A stretch of DNA of 64,000 nt from JADKAV01 sp963732355 (GTDB lineage Bacteria > Actinomycetota > Actinomycetes > S36-B12 > UBA10799). Position 1 is the first letter of the stretch. Each line of letters opens with the position of its first letter. Of the stretch, positions 23,977-32,600 are shown piece by piece. The DNA lies in the NCBI GenBank assembly GCA_963732355.1, contig CAVSZD010000007.1:496001-560000 (forward strand), given 5' to 3'. The notes beneath the pieces were generated by a model. The model had not been told where the DNA came from and did no database searches. It was given only the letters and a program-made list of their open reading frames with translations. A program made the position numbers and the translations under genes.

Positions 23977-24375
23977 TTACCAGACGTAGGCGAGAACTTC
24001 TCCGCCCACGCCCTTCTGCTCAGCCTGCCGGTCGGTCAGTAGACCCGACGACGTGGAGATGATGGCAATACCAAGGCCGCCGAGTACGCGGGGCATGGAG
24101 CCACGCTTTGCGTAGACGCGCAGTCCGGGCTTGCTCACGCGGCGCACACCGGAGATCGAACGCTCGCGGTGCGGGCCGTACTTCAGCCCCACGACCAAGG
24201 TGCGGCCGACGGTGGCGTCCTCGGTGCGCACGTCAGCGACGTAGCCCTCGGACTTGAGGATCGTGGCGATCCCCTCTTTGATCTTGGAGTGCGGCATCGC
24301 CACTTCGTCGTGGTGGGCCGCACTGGCGTTACGCAGACGCGTCAACATGTCTGCGATGGGGTCGGTCATGCTCAT
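23977..24375 (-). CDS. rpsH: Small-subunit ribosomal protein S8
   Basis: A 132-residue S8 (uS8), a central-domain 16S rRNA binder. It reads MTDPIADMLTRLRNASAAHH near the start, with GLKYGPHRERSISGVRRVSK in the middle and GLGIAIISTSSGLLTDRQAE at the end. ATG 24375 or ATG 24369 could start it. A 55-bp gap separates it from rpsN. Confidence 0.96.
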   Translation of the reverse strand: MSMTDPIADMLTRLRNASAAHHDEVAMPHSKIKEGIATILKSEGYVADVRTEDATVGRTLVVGLKYGPHRERSISGVRRVSKPGLRVYAKRGSMPRVLGGLGIAIISTSSGLLTDRQAEQKGVGGEVLAYVW

Positions 24376-24430
24376 TCAGGTTCTTCTTTCTCGCCGTGGT
24401 TTCCGTGGTGGACCTTCGGCGTCGGGTTTT

Positions 24431-24616
24431 CTACCAGCTGCTCTTGGTCACGCCGGGCAGTTCACCGCGGTGCGCCATCTCACGAAGGCACACACGGCAC
24501 AGTCCGAACTTGCGGTACACCGAGTGCGGACGCCCGCACCGGCTGCACCGCGTGTAGCCGCGGACCTTGAACTTCGGCTTCTTCTGGGACTTTTCGATCA
24601 ATGCTTTCTTGGCCAT
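24431..24616 (-). CDS. rpsN: Small-subunit ribosomal protein S14, zinc-binding type
   Basis: A 61-residue type Z S14 (uS14). MAKKALIEKSQKKPKFKVR opens the protein, and a zinc ribbon with two Cys-X2-Cys pairs (CSRC ... CRVC) follows. ATG 24616 matches the family start; a longer frame reaching 24667 overlaps rplE. It begins 1 nt past the rplE stop. Confidence 0.95.
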   Translation of the reverse strand: MAKKALIEKSQKKPKFKVRGYTRCSRCGRPHSVYRKFGLCRVCLREMAHRGELPGVTKSSW

Positions 24617-24617
24617 G

Positions 24618-25178
24618 TCAGTTCTCCTTGAACGGCATGCCGAGCAGCGTGAGCAGCGCGCGGCCACCCTCGTCGTCGACCGCGCTGGTCACGATGGTCA
24701 CGTCCATACCCCGGGCACGGTCAACCGCGTCCGGGTCCACCTCGGGGAACATGACCTGCTCGGTCAGCCCGAAGGTGTAGTTGCCGCGACCGTCGAACTG
24801 CCTGGGCGACAGGCCGCGGAAGTCACGGATTCGCGGGAGCGCAACCGACATCAGCCGGTCGAGGAACTCCCACATACGGTCGCCGCGCAAAGTGGTGTGA
24901 GCGCCGATCGGCTGCCCCTCACGCAACTTGAACTGGGCGATCGACTTGCGGGCCTTGGTCACCTGCGGCTTCTGGCCGGTGATTGTGGCGAGGTCGCGTA
25001 CCGCCCCGTCGATCAGCTTGCTGTCGCGCGCTGCGTCACCCACACCCATGTTCACAACGACCTTGGTGACCGTCGGAACCTGCATGACGTTGCTCAAAGC
25101 GAGCTGCTCCTTGAGCGTCGACTTGATCTCGTCGTTGTATCGCTGCTTCAGACGCGGTTGCGTCGTGGTGGCGGTCAT
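24618..25178 (-). CDS. rplE: Large-subunit ribosomal protein L5
   Basis: A 186-residue L5 (uL5) in the central protuberance, binding 5S rRNA. Landmarks are VPTVTKVVVNMGVGDAARD, ITGQKPQVTKARKSIAQFKL, LRGDRMWEFLDRL and FPEVDPDAVDRARGMDVTIV. Its start overlaps the rplX stop by four bases. Confidence 0.96.
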   Translation of the reverse strand: MTATTTQPRLKQRYNDEIKSTLKEQLALSNVMQVPTVTKVVVNMGVGDAARDSKLIDGAVRDLATITGQKPQVTKARKSIAQFKLREGQPIGAHTTLRGDRMWEFLDRLMSVALPRIRDFRGLSPRQFDGRGNYTFGLTEQVMFPEVDPDAVDRARGMDVTIVTSAVDDEGGRALLTLLGMPFKEN

Positions 25179-25537
25179 TCGATGTCCTTACCTGTCCGGC
25201 GGGCAACACGCACCCGTCGCGTTCCTTCGTACGTGGTGCCGTCAGCGCGGCGTTTCTCGACCGAGTCCCGGCGCGAGCCGACCTTGGTGGCCTTGCCATC
25301 ACTGTCAATGACCATCACGTTCGACACGTGGATGGGGGCTTCGGTGTGGACCAGGCCACCGGTCTTGGCGCCCCGATCCCCTTCGCCCACACGCTCGTGC
25401 TTGACGACGCGATTGACGCCTTCGACAATGACCCGCTGGCTGGCGGGGTCGACGACGAGCACACGCCCGGTCGTGCCTTTGTCCTTGCCGGAGATCACCT
25501 GGACGGTGTCACCCTTGCGAACCTTGACGCGAGCCAT
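25175..25537 (-). CDS. rplX: Large-subunit ribosomal protein L24
   Basis: A 120-residue L24 (uL24), an assembly initiator with an N-terminal KOW motif (VKVRKGDTVQVISGKDKGTT). ATG 25537 shares a base with the rplN stop (TGATG); an in-frame GTG lies three bases further upstream. Confidence 0.95.
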   Translation of the reverse strand: MARVKVRKGDTVQVISGKDKGTTGRVLVVDPASQRVIVEGVNRVVKHERVGEGDRGAKTGGLVHTEAPIHVSNVMVIDSDGKATKVGSRRDSVEKRRADGTTYEGTRRVRVARRTGKDIE

Positions 25538-25905
25538 CACACAACCTCCGGCGCCAGCGAAATGATCTTCATGAACTTCTTGTCGCGCAGCTCGCGGCCC
25601 ACCGGGCCGAAGATGCGGGTCCCGCGAGGTTCGCCGTCAGCCTTGAGGATGACCGCCGCGTTCTCGTCGAAGCGGATGTACGAACCGTCGGGGCGACGCT
25701 TCTGCTTGGTGGTCCGAACGACGACGGCCTTGACGACCTCGCCCTTCTTGGCCGAACCGCCAGGGATCGCGTCCTTGACAGTGGCGACGATGATGTCACC
25801 GATGCCGGCGTAGCGGCGGCCGGAGCCTCCGAGCACGCGGATGCACAGCAACTCCTTCGCGCCGGTGTTGTCGGCCACGCGGAGCCGGGATTCCTGCTGA
25901 ATCAT
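25537..25905 (-). CDS. rplN: Large-subunit ribosomal protein L14
   Basis: A 122-residue L14 (uL14) at the subunit interface. It opens MIQQESRLRVADNTGAKEL, continues IRVLGGSGRRYAGIGDIIVA, and ends REKKFMKIISLAPEVV-like (RDKKFMKIISLAPEVV). It sits 2 nt after rpsQ. Confidence 0.96.
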   Translation of the reverse strand: MIQQESRLRVADNTGAKELLCIRVLGGSGRRYAGIGDIIVATVKDAIPGGSAKKGEVVKAVVVRTTKQKRRPDGSYIRFDENAAVILKADGEPRGTRIFGPVGRELRDKKFMKIISLAPEVV

Positions 25906-25907
25906 GG

Positions 25908-26195
25908 TTACTTCGCCTTCTCAAGGATCTTCACGACGCGCCACCGCTTGCTGGCGGAGGTCGGACGGGTCTCCATGAGTTCGACGCGGTCACCCACGCC
26001 GCACTCGTTGTTCTCGTCGTGCGCCTTCAGCCGGCTCGTCCGTCGCACGACCTTGCCGTACAGCGGGTGCTTGAACCGGTCTTCGACGGCGACCACAACG
26101 GTCTTGTCCATCTTGTCGCTGACAACCAAACCCTCTTGGGTCTTGCGGAACCCGCGCGCCTGCACGGTCTCTTCGCTGCCTACTTGCTCACTCAT
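25908..26195 (-). CDS. rpsQ: Small-subunit ribosomal protein S17
   Basis: A 95-residue S17 (uS17), OB fold. The core reads RKTQEGLVVSDKMDKTVVVA, with KHPLYGKVVRRTSRLKAHDE, after a roughly 15-residue acidic extension typical of actinobacteria. The start overlaps the rpmC stop by four bases. Confidence 0.95.
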   Translation of the reverse strand: MSEQVGSEETVQARGFRKTQEGLVVSDKMDKTVVVAVEDRFKHPLYGKVVRRTSRLKAHDENNECGVGDRVELMETRPTSASKRWRVVKILEKAK

Positions 26196-26416
26196 GCCAC
26201 GACCTCGTCATTCGTAATGCCCAGCTCGCGTTCACGCATGACCGTGTACACCCGAGCGATGTCCTTCTTGACCGCACGCAGGCGGCCGTGGTTCTCCAGC
26301 TGGCCGGTGGCGGACTGGAACCGGAGGTTGAACAGCTCCTCCTTGTTCTCCTTCAGCCGAGCCACGAGGTCCTCGTTGCTCAGTAGCCGCAACTCTTCTG
26401 TCTTCGTAGCAGGCAT
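26192..26416 (-). CDS. rpmC: Large-subunit ribosomal protein L29
   Basis: A 74-residue L29 (uL29) at the tunnel exit, a helical hairpin: ELRLLSNEDLVARLKENKEE, then LFNLRFQSATGQLENHGRLR. Its ATG shares a base with the rplP stop at 26416. Confidence 0.95.
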   Translation of the reverse strand: MPATKTEELRLLSNEDLVARLKENKEELFNLRFQSATGQLENHGRLRAVKKDIARVYTVMRERELGITNDEVVA

Positions 26417-26835
26417 CAGTCCTCACTCACTTCGCGTCGCACGATCCGGCACTTCATGGGCAGCTTGTGGGCTGCGCGCTCGAGTGCCTCCTGCGCGACC
26501 TGCTCACTGGGGTAGGTCAGCTCGAACATGACCCGACCCGGCTTGACGTTGGCGACCCACCACTCCGGTGAGCCCTTGCCGGAACCCATCCGGGTCTCAG
26601 CCGGCTTCTTGGTCAACGGACGGTCGGGGTAGATGTTGATCCACACCTTCCCGCCACGCTTGATGTGACGGGTCATCGCGATACGAGCCGCCTCGATCTG
26701 GCGGTTGGTCACGTACGCCGGCTCCACGGCCTGCAGGCCCCAGTCACCGAAAGCGACCCTGGTGCCGCCCTTGGCCATACCGCTGCGCCGCGGGTGGTGC
26801 TGCTTGCGGTGCTTCACTCTGCGGGGAATCAACAT
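26416..26835 (-). CDS. rplP: Large-subunit ribosomal protein L16
   Basis: A 139-residue L16 (uL16) near the A site. It begins MLIPRRVKHRKQHHPRRSG, then MAKGGTRVAFGDWGLQAVEP. ATG 26835 matches the family start and lies 1 nt past the rpsC stop; the longer frame to 26970 is the shadow of the repetitive rpsC tail. Confidence 0.96.
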   Translation of the reverse strand: MLIPRRVKHRKQHHPRRSGMAKGGTRVAFGDWGLQAVEPAYVTNRQIEAARIAMTRHIKRGGKVWINIYPDRPLTKKPAETRMGSGKGSPEWWVANVKPGRVMFELTYPSEQVAQEALERAAHKLPMKCRIVRREVSED

Positions 26836-26836
26836 C

Positions 26837-27688
26837 TCAGGCCTCCGTCGCAGCGGGAGCCTGTGCGGGAGCCTCGGCAGGAGCCACGGCCTCGCGCTCG
26901 GTGTTGCGTGCCCCACGGTCACCGCGGTCACCGCGGTCACCGCGGTCGCGTCCGCCACGGCCACCGTCACGACGACCGCGTCCCGGCGAACCTGAGCGTT
27001 GCAGGCGGGCTTGACGCTGCTGCTCGCGCTCGGTGCGGTCGGTGGAAACCTCGCCGTGGTAGATCCAGACCTTCACGCCGATCCGGCCGAAGGTGGTACG
27101 CGCCTCGTAGAACCCGAAGTCGATGTCCGCGCGCAGTGTGTGCAGCGGAACCCGGCCTTCACGGTAGAACTCGGTGCGGCTCATCTCGGCGCCGCCGAGG
27201 CGACCGCCGACCTGAACCCGGATGCCCTGGGCACCGGCCCGCTGTGCGGACTGCATTCCCTTGCGCATCGCGCGACGGAAGGAGACCCGGCTGGACAACT
27301 GCTCGGCGATCCCCTGGGCGACCAGCTGCGCGTCGACCTCGGGGTTCTTGACCTCGAGGATGTTCAGCTGCACCTGCTTGCCCGACAGCTTCTCGAGCTC
27401 GGCGCGCAGGCGCTCTGCCTCGGCGCCCTTACGGCCGATGACGATACCCGGCCGGGCGGTGTGGATGTAGATGATGACCCGGTCCCGGGTGCGCTCGATC
27501 TCCACCTTCGAGATACCAGCGCGCTCCATGCCCTCGGACAGCAGCCGACGGATCTTGACATCCTCGGCCACGTAGTCGGCGTAGCGCTGACCTGGCTTGG
27601 TGCTGTCGGTGAACCAGCGGGTCACGTATTCACTCGTGATACCTAGCCGGAACCCGTGCGGGTGGACTTTCTGACCCACGTGGCTCAC
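26837..27688 (-). CDS. rpsC: Small-subunit ribosomal protein S3, with low-complexity C-terminal tail
   Basis: S3 (uS3) lines the mRNA entry pore. The KH domain (residues about 40-110, with VIIYIHTARPGIVIGRKGAE) and C-terminal domain (GRLGGAEMSRTEFYREGRVP, FGRIGVKVWIYHGE) are intact. After about residue 220 comes a roughly 60-residue Arg/Gly/Asp-rich then Ala/Pro-rich tail encoded partly by 9-bp tandem repeats. GTG 27688 overlaps the rplV stop as GTGA; the family consensus start would be the GTG three codons later (27679, GQKVHPHGFRLG). Confidence 0.95.
   Translation of the reverse strand: MSHVGQKVHPHGFRLGITSEYVTRWFTDSTKPGQRYADYVAEDVKIRRLLSEGMERAGISKVEIERTRDRVIIYIHTARPGIVIGRKGAEAERLRAELEKLSGKQVQLNILEVKNPEVDAQLVAQGIAEQLSSRVSFRRAMRKGMQSAQRAGAQGIRVQVGGRLGGAEMSRTEFYREGRVPLHTLRADIDFGFYEARTTFGRIGVKVWIYHGEVSTDRTEREQQRQARLQRSGSPGRGRRDGGRGGRDRGDRGDRGDRGARNTEREAVAPAEAPAQAPAATEA
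26921..26947. repeat. Three perfect 9-bp tandem repeats inside rpsC
   Basis: ACCGCGGTC occurs three times in tandem at 26921-26929, 26930-26938 and 26939-26947, with a degenerate unit just before. On the coding strand it encodes a run of Asp-Arg-Gly in the S3 tail. Being a multiple of three, copy-number slippage would keep the frame. Confidence 0.9.
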
Positions 27689-28044
27689 CCCTTCCCTTCG
27701 GTCGCGGCCGCTGTACGCGACGCAACGACCACTGTGATGTGACTTGTCCGCTTGCGAATCCGGTTGGCCGATCCGCGCGCCCGCGGGCGGAAGCGCTTCA
27801 TGGTCGGGCCTTCATCGACGTAGACCTCGGAGACGAACAGGTCGTTCGCGTCGAGGTTGTTGTTGTTAGTGGCGTTCGCGATGGCGCTGTCCAGCACCTT
27901 GCCCACCGGCTCACTGGCCGCTTGGGGGGCGAATCGCAGAATCGCCTGCGCCTCGGCTGTCGGAAGACCCCTGATGAGGTCCACTACCCGACGTGCCTTC
28001 ATGGGCGTGACGCGAACGTATCGCGCCCGGGCCCTGGCTTCCAT
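27685..28044 (-). CDS. rplV: Large-subunit ribosomal protein L22
   Basis: A 119-residue L22 (uL22), whose beta-hairpin reaches the exit tunnel. It opens MEARARARYVRVTPMKARRV, with the hairpin tip near RFRPRARGSANRIRKRTSHI. ATG 28044 matches the family start; the upstream in-frame extension is not conserved. The C-terminus ends GKG and overlaps rpsC by four bases. Confidence 0.95.
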   Translation of the reverse strand: MEARARARYVRVTPMKARRVVDLIRGLPTAEAQAILRFAPQAASEPVGKVLDSAIANATNNNNLDANDLFVSEVYVDEGPTMKRFRPRARGSANRIRKRTSHITVVVASRTAAATEGKG

Positions 28045-28093
28045 CGCTATACCTGCCTTTTCGAATCGTTGTCTGTCTTCACGCGGGTCCGCC

Positions 28094-28378
28094 TCAGCGG
28101 CCGCGCTTTGCCTTGCGGTCATCCTTCACGTGACCCTTGAAGGTCCGTGTCGGAGCGAACTCGCCGAGCTTGTGGCCGACCATGTTCTCGGTGATGAACA
28201 CCGGGATGTGCTTGCGGCCGTCGTGCACCGCGATCGTGTGTCCGAGCATCGCCGGGACGATCATCGAACGACGCGACCAGGTCTTGATCACTGCCTTGGT
28301 GCCCTTGTCGTTCTGAACATCCACCTTCTTCATGAGGTGGGTGTCTACGAACGGGCCCTTCTTAAGACTGCGTGGCAT
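28094..28378 (-). CDS. rpsS: Small-subunit ribosomal protein S19
   Basis: A 94-residue S19 (uS19) at the top of the 30S head: MPRSLKKGPFVDTHLMKKV, WSRRSMIVPAMLGHTIAVHD, and HKLGEFAPTRTFKGHVKDD. Standard position between rplB and rplV. Confidence 0.96.
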   Translation of the reverse strand: MPRSLKKGPFVDTHLMKKVDVQNDKGTKAVIKTWSRRSMIVPAMLGHTIAVHDGRKHIPVFITENMVGHKLGEFAPTRTFKGHVKDDRKAKRGR

Positions 28379-28390
28379 CTACGTGTTCCC

Positions 28391-29227
28391 TCAGCGCTTC
28401 TTGCCGGACTTGCGGCGGCGGACGATGAACTTGTCGCTCGGCTTCTTCTTCGAACGAGTGCGGCCCTCGGGCTTGCCCTTCGGGTTGACCGGGTGACGGC
28501 CACCGGAGGTCTTACCCTCACCACCACCGTGCGGGTGGTCCACCGGGTTCATGGCCACACCGCGAACGGTCGGGCGCTTGCCCTTCCAGCGGTTACGTCC
28601 GGCCTTACCCCAGTTGATGTTGGACTGCTCGGCGTTACCGACCTCGCCGATGGTCGCCCGGCAGCGTAGATCCACGTTGCGGATCTCGCCGGAGGGCATA
28701 CGCAACTGCGCGTACGGACCGTCTTTGGCGACCAACTGCACGCTGGCCCCGGCGGAGCGGGCGATCTTGGCGCCGCCACCGGGACGCAACTCCACCGCGT
28801 GCACGACCGTACCGGTCGGGATGTAGCGCAGCGGAAGGTTGTTGCCCGGCTTGATGTCAGCGCCCTGACCCGTCTCCACACGGTCGCCCTGCTTCAGGTT
28901 GTGCGGCGCCAGGATGTAGCGCTTCTCACCGTCAGCAAAGTGCAGCAGCGCGATACGGCTGGTGCGGTTCGGGTCGTATTCGATGTGCGCGACCTTGGCC
29001 GGCACCCCGTCCTTGTCGGCACGCCGGAAGTCGATCACGCGGTAGGCCCGCTTGTGGCCGCCGCCCTGGTGACGAGTCGTGATCCGACCGGCGTTGTTGC
29101 GCCCACCCTTTTGGGGCAGCGGACGAACCAGTGACTTCTCCGGCGTGGAGCGCGTTACTTCGACGAAGTCCGCGACGCTCGAGCCACGGCGGGCCGGCGT
29201 TGTCGGCTTGTACTTGCGAATTCCCAT
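28391..29227 (-). CDS. rplB: Large-subunit ribosomal protein L2
   Basis: A 278-residue L2 (uL2), needed for subunit joining and peptidyl transfer. Landmarks: MGIRKYKPTTPARRGSSVAD, GRNNAGRITTRHQGGGHKR, and AMNPVDHPHGGGEGKTSGG including the conserved His of the HPHGGGEG loop. ATG 29227 matches the family start. Confidence 0.97.
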   Translation of the reverse strand: MGIRKYKPTTPARRGSSVADFVEVTRSTPEKSLVRPLPQKGGRNNAGRITTRHQGGGHKRAYRVIDFRRADKDGVPAKVAHIEYDPNRTSRIALLHFADGEKRYILAPHNLKQGDRVETGQGADIKPGNNLPLRYIPTGTVVHAVELRPGGGAKIARSAGASVQLVAKDGPYAQLRMPSGEIRNVDLRCRATIGEVGNAEQSNINWGKAGRNRWKGKRPTVRGVAMNPVDHPHGGGEGKTSGGRHPVNPKGKPEGRTRSKKKPSDKFIVRRRKSGKKR

Positions 29228-29240
29228 GTCTATCCCTGCC

Positions 29241-29540
29241 TCAGCTGACCGGTCCGCCGAAGATGTCGATGCGATCGCCCTCGGCAACCGTCACGACGGC
29301 ACGCTTGGACGCGGCCCGGTGGCCGAAGCCACTGCGGGTGCGCACGCGCTTGCCGGCACGGTTGAGGGTGTTCACACCGGTCACCTTCACGCCGAAGACC
29401 TTCTCCACGGCGATCTTGATCTCGGTCTTGTTAGCGTCCGGACGCACCAGGAAGGTGTACTTGTTCTCGTCGAGCAGGCCGTAAGCCTTCTCCGAGATCA
29501 CCGGTCCCAGCAGGACGTCGCGGTGGTCTGCGATCCTCAT
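29241..29540 (-). CDS. rplW: Large-subunit ribosomal protein L23
   Basis: A 99-residue L23 (uL23) at the tunnel exit, docking site of trigger factor and SRP. It reads DVLLGPVISEKAYGLLDENK and TEIKIAVEKVFGVKVTGVNT. ATG 29540 overlaps the rplD stop as ATGA. Confidence 0.96.
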   Translation of the reverse strand: MRIADHRDVLLGPVISEKAYGLLDENKYTFLVRPDANKTEIKIAVEKVFGVKVTGVNTLNRAGKRVRTRSGFGHRAASKRAVVTVAEGDRIDIFGGPVS

Positions 29541-30229
29541 GCGGACTCCTCCTCGGTCTGTGCCGCCTGCGCCTCGGTCGAGGTCGCGGTGGCCTTGCCG
29601 GCCTTGCGCGGGCCGGACAGGAACTGCTCGAGGGCAGCCTGGGTGAAGACGATGTCGTCGTTGACGAGCACGTCGTAGGTGTTGAGCTGGTCCGGGGACA
29701 GCACGTGCACCTCGGGGGCGTTGCGCAGCGACAGCCACGTGAGCTCGTCGTCGCGCTGAGCGACCACGAGTACCGCGGCAGCCTCGGTCACAGAACGAAG
29801 AGCGCTCAGTGCCGACTTGGTCGAAGGGGTCTCACCTGCGACCAGCCCGGTCACCACGTGCACGCGCTCGGCGCGGGCCCGGTCGGACAGGGCACCGCGC
29901 AGAGCGGCGGCCTTCATCTTCTTGGGCGTCTTCTGCTCATACGAACGCGGCTGCGGACCGTGGACGACCCCACCACCGGCGAACTGCGGGGCACGCACTG
30001 AACCCTGACGGGCGCGGCCGGTGCCCTTCTGCCGGTACGGCTTGCGGCCACCACCGGCGACCTCGGCGCGGGTCTTGGTCTTGTGTGTGCCCTGGCGCGC
30101 AGCTGCGAGCTGAGCGACAACCACCTGGTGGATCAACGGCACGTTGGTCTGCACGTTGAACACGTCTGCGGGCAGGTCCACATTGCCGGCCGATTCGCCG
30201 CCAGGGGATTTGATCTCGATCGATGTCAT
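29537..30229 (-). CDS. rplD: Large-subunit ribosomal protein L4
   Basis: A 230-residue L4 (uL4) whose extended loop (TKTRAEVAGGGRKPYRQKGT, then GRARQGSVRAPQFAGGGVVH) lines the exit tunnel. A short Ala/Glu tail (TEAQAAQTEEESA) extends past the usual end. It lies 1 nt after rplC. In some bacteria L4 also represses its own S10 operon; nothing in the leader here shows that. Confidence 0.96.
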   Translation of the reverse strand: MTSIEIKSPGGESAGNVDLPADVFNVQTNVPLIHQVVVAQLAAARQGTHKTKTRAEVAGGGRKPYRQKGTGRARQGSVRAPQFAGGGVVHGPQPRSYEQKTPKKMKAAALRGALSDRARAERVHVVTGLVAGETPSTKSALSALRSVTEAAAVLVVAQRDDELTWLSLRNAPEVHVLSPDQLNTYDVLVNDDIVFTQAALEQFLSGPRKAGKATATSTEAQAAQTEEESA

Positions 30230-30230
30230 G

Positions 30231-30878
30231 TCATGCGCCCTTCGCCGCGTCGCGGATCAGCACCAGGGAGCCCTTGGGTCCCGGCACAGCGCCCTTGATC
30301 AGGATCAGGTTGCGCTCGGCGTCCACCGACTGAACCGTCAGACCCTGGGTCGTGATGCGGTCGGACCCCATACGTCCGGCCATACGCAGACCCTTGAAAA
30401 CCCGGCCCGGGGTGGCGCAGCCACCGATCGAACCCGGCGAGCGATGCTTGCGGTGCACACCGTGGGATGCGCGCAGGCCGTGGAAGCCGTGACGCTTCAT
30501 CACACCTGCGAATCCCTTGCCCTTGCTGGTGCCGGTGACGTCCACCGAGGCACCTGCCTCGAACACGTCGGCCTTGAGTTCCTGGCCCACCGTGTACTCC
30601 GAGGCGTCCTCGGTGCGCAGTTCCACCAGATTGCGGCGCGGCGTGACGCCGGCCTTGGCGAAGTGCCCACCGTCGGGCTTGTTCACCTTGCGGGGGTCGA
30701 TCGCTCCGAACCCGAGCTGGATGGCCGAGTAGCCATCGGTGTCGGGCGTGCGGACCTGGGTCACCACACAGGGACCTGCCTCGATGACGGTCACCGGAAC
30801 GATCCGGTTGGCCTCATCCCATACCTGGGTCATGCCGAGCTTGGTGCCCAGCAGCCCTTTGCGAGTTGTCGTCTTCAT
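30231..30878 (-). CDS. rplC: Large-subunit ribosomal protein L3
   Basis: A 215-residue L3 (uL3) reaching the peptidyl transferase centre. Landmarks: LLGTKLGMTQVWDEANRIVP, VTGTSKGKGFAGVMKRHGFH, and SHGVHRKHRSPGSIGGCATP, with PGRVFKGLRMAGRMG. It is 6 nt after rpsJ. Confidence 0.96.
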   Translation of the reverse strand: MKTTTRKGLLGTKLGMTQVWDEANRIVPVTVIEAGPCVVTQVRTPDTDGYSAIQLGFGAIDPRKVNKPDGGHFAKAGVTPRRNLVELRTEDASEYTVGQELKADVFEAGASVDVTGTSKGKGFAGVMKRHGFHGLRASHGVHRKHRSPGSIGGCATPGRVFKGLRMAGRMGSDRITTQGLTVQSVDAERNLILIKGAVPGPKGSLVLIRDAAKGA

Positions 30879-30884
30879 GGCGTC

Positions 30885-31193
30885 CTACAGCTTGATCTCG
30901 ATCTCGACACCGGCCGGCAGGTCAAGCTTCATGAGCGAGTCCACGGTCTTCGGTGTCGGGTCGAGGATGTCGATGAGTCGTTTGTGCGTGCGCATCTCGA
31001 AGTGCTCGCGGCTGTCCTTGTACTTGTGCGGCGAGCGGATGACGCAATACACGTTCTTCTCCGTCGGCAGCGGCACGGGACCGGCGACCTTTGCGCCGGT
31101 GCGCGACACGGTGTCCACGATGGTCTTCGCCCATTTGTCGATGACCTCGTGGTCGTAGGCCTTGAGCCTGATGCGGATCTTCTGTCCCGCCAT
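30885..31193 (-). CDS. rpsJ: Small-subunit ribosomal protein S10
   Basis: A 102-residue S10 (uS10/NusE) that also joins antitermination complexes: GQKIRIRLKAYDHEVIDKWA, then VYCVIRSPHKYKDSREHFEM. First gene of the S10 operon. The roughly 100 bases up to the tuf stop carry the tuf terminator hairpin. Confidence 0.96.
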   Translation of the reverse strand: MAGQKIRIRLKAYDHEVIDKWAKTIVDTVSRTGAKVAGPVPLPTEKNVYCVIRSPHKYKDSREHFEMRTHKRLIDILDPTPKTVDSLMKLDLPAGVEIEIKL

Positions 31194-31237
31194 GGCGCTT
31201 GTTTCCTCTTCTTCTCGCCGCTGTCGTTTCGGGGGGT

Positions 31238-31275
31238 GGTTGGGGGCGGGACCTCACGGGGTCCCACCCCCAACC
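31238..31275 (-). terminator. Terminator-like hairpin between tuf and rpsJ
   Basis: A 16-bp GC-rich stem (31238-31253 with 31260-31275, one G-U pair on the transcribed strand) with a 6-nt loop, 15 nt after the tuf stop. It is strong, but no U-tract follows, so partial read-through into the S10 operon is possible. Confidence 0.65.
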
Positions 31276-31290
31276 GGGGTGCTGCTGGTA

Positions 31291-32484
31291 CTACTTGTTG
31301 ATCTTGGTGACCCGGCCGGCGCCGACGGTGCGGCCACCTTCACGGATCGCGAACCGCAGACCGTCTTCCATGGCGATCGGCTGGATCAACTGCACCGACA
31401 TCTCGGTGTTGTCGCCGGGCATCACCATTTCGGTGCCGTCCGGCAACGTGACAACACCGGTCACGTCCGTGGTGCGGAAGTAGAACTGCGGGCGGTAGTT
31501 GTTGAAGAACGGCGTGTGACGGCCACCCTCGTCCTTGCTCAGGATGTAGACCTGAGCTTCGAACTCGGTGTGCGGGGTCACGCTACCGGGCTTGCAGACA
31601 ACCATTCCGCGCTCGACGTCCTCGCGCTTGGTACCGCGCAGGAGCAGTCCGACATTCTCGCCGGCCTCACCTGTGTCGAGCAGCTTGCGGAACATCTCGA
31701 TGCCGGTCACGGTGGTCTTCTGCGAGTCATCGCGGATGCCGATCATCTCGACCTCCTCGTTGACCTTGACCACGCCGCGCTCGATACGACCGGTGACGAC
31801 GGTGCCACGACCAGTGATCGTGAAGACGTCCTCAACGGGCATCAGGAACGGCTTCTCGATCTCGCGCTCGGGAGTCGGGATGAAGTCGTCGACCGCGTTC
31901 ATGAGCTCGAGGATCGACTCGCCCCACTTCTCGTCGCCATTCATGGCCGGGAAGGCAGCGACCTTCACCACGGGGGTGTCGTCGCCGGGGAACTCGTAGG
32001 TGCTCAGAAGTTCGCGCACCTCCATCTCGACGAGCTCGAGGATCTCCTCGTCATCGACCATGTCGCACTTGTTCAGTGCCACGACGATGCTCGGCACGCC
32101 GACCTGGCGGGCGAGCAGCACGTGCTCCTTCGTCTGCGGCATGGGGCCGTCTGTCGCGGCGACCACCAGGATCGCGCCGTCCATCTGGGCGGCACCGGTG
32201 ATCATGTTCTTGATGTAGTCGGCGTGACCCGGGCAGTCGACGTGCGCGTAGTGCCGGGCCTCGGTCTGGTACTCGACGTGAGCGATCGAGATCGTGATAC
32301 CACGCTGACGCTCCTCCGGAGCCTTGTCGATCATGTCGAAAGGCGTGAAGGGGTTCAGGTCGGGGTACTTGTCGTGCAGCACCTTGGTGATCGCCGCCGT
32401 CAGCGTCGTCTTCCCGTGGTCGATGTGACCGATGGTGCCGATGTTGACGTGGGGCTTCGTCCGCTCGAACTTCGCCTTCGCCAC
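31291..32484 (-). CDS. tuf: Elongation factor Tu
   Basis: A 397-residue EF-Tu, the GTPase that delivers aminoacyl-tRNA. G1 is GHIDHGKTT (residues about 17-25), the switch I threonine is in RGITISIAHVEY, G3 is DCPGHADY, and G4 is NKCDMVD. Domains II and III are complete to GAGRVTKINK. Next to fusA as in the str operon. Confidence 0.98.
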   Translation of the reverse strand: MAKAKFERTKPHVNIGTIGHIDHGKTTLTAAITKVLHDKYPDLNPFTPFDMIDKAPEERQRGITISIAHVEYQTEARHYAHVDCPGHADYIKNMITGAAQMDGAILVVAATDGPMPQTKEHVLLARQVGVPSIVVALNKCDMVDDEEILELVEMEVRELLSTYEFPGDDTPVVKVAAFPAMNGDEKWGESILELMNAVDDFIPTPEREIEKPFLMPVEDVFTITGRGTVVTGRIERGVVKVNEEVEMIGIRDDSQKTTVTGIEMFRKLLDTGEAGENVGLLLRGTKREDVERGMVVCKPGSVTPHTEFEAQVYILSKDEGGRHTPFFNNYRPQFYFRTTDVTGVVTLPDGTEMVMPGDNTEMSVQLIQPIAMEDGLRFAIREGGRTVGAGRVTKINK

Positions 32485-32600
32485 TGCGGTCCTCCTATTG
32501 ATTCTGGCCTGACGGCCGCTTCCCGGGCGGGATTCGGCCTGTAACTGTGGTTATTCCTTTTTGAGGGGTGTCTCAAACCTCGAGACGTTGACGTTCGGGA

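Noticed and set aside
26416..26970. A longer rplP with a 45-residue N-terminal extension
   Set aside because: The extension lies in the rpsC tail and is low-complexity; the standard L16 start is at 26835.
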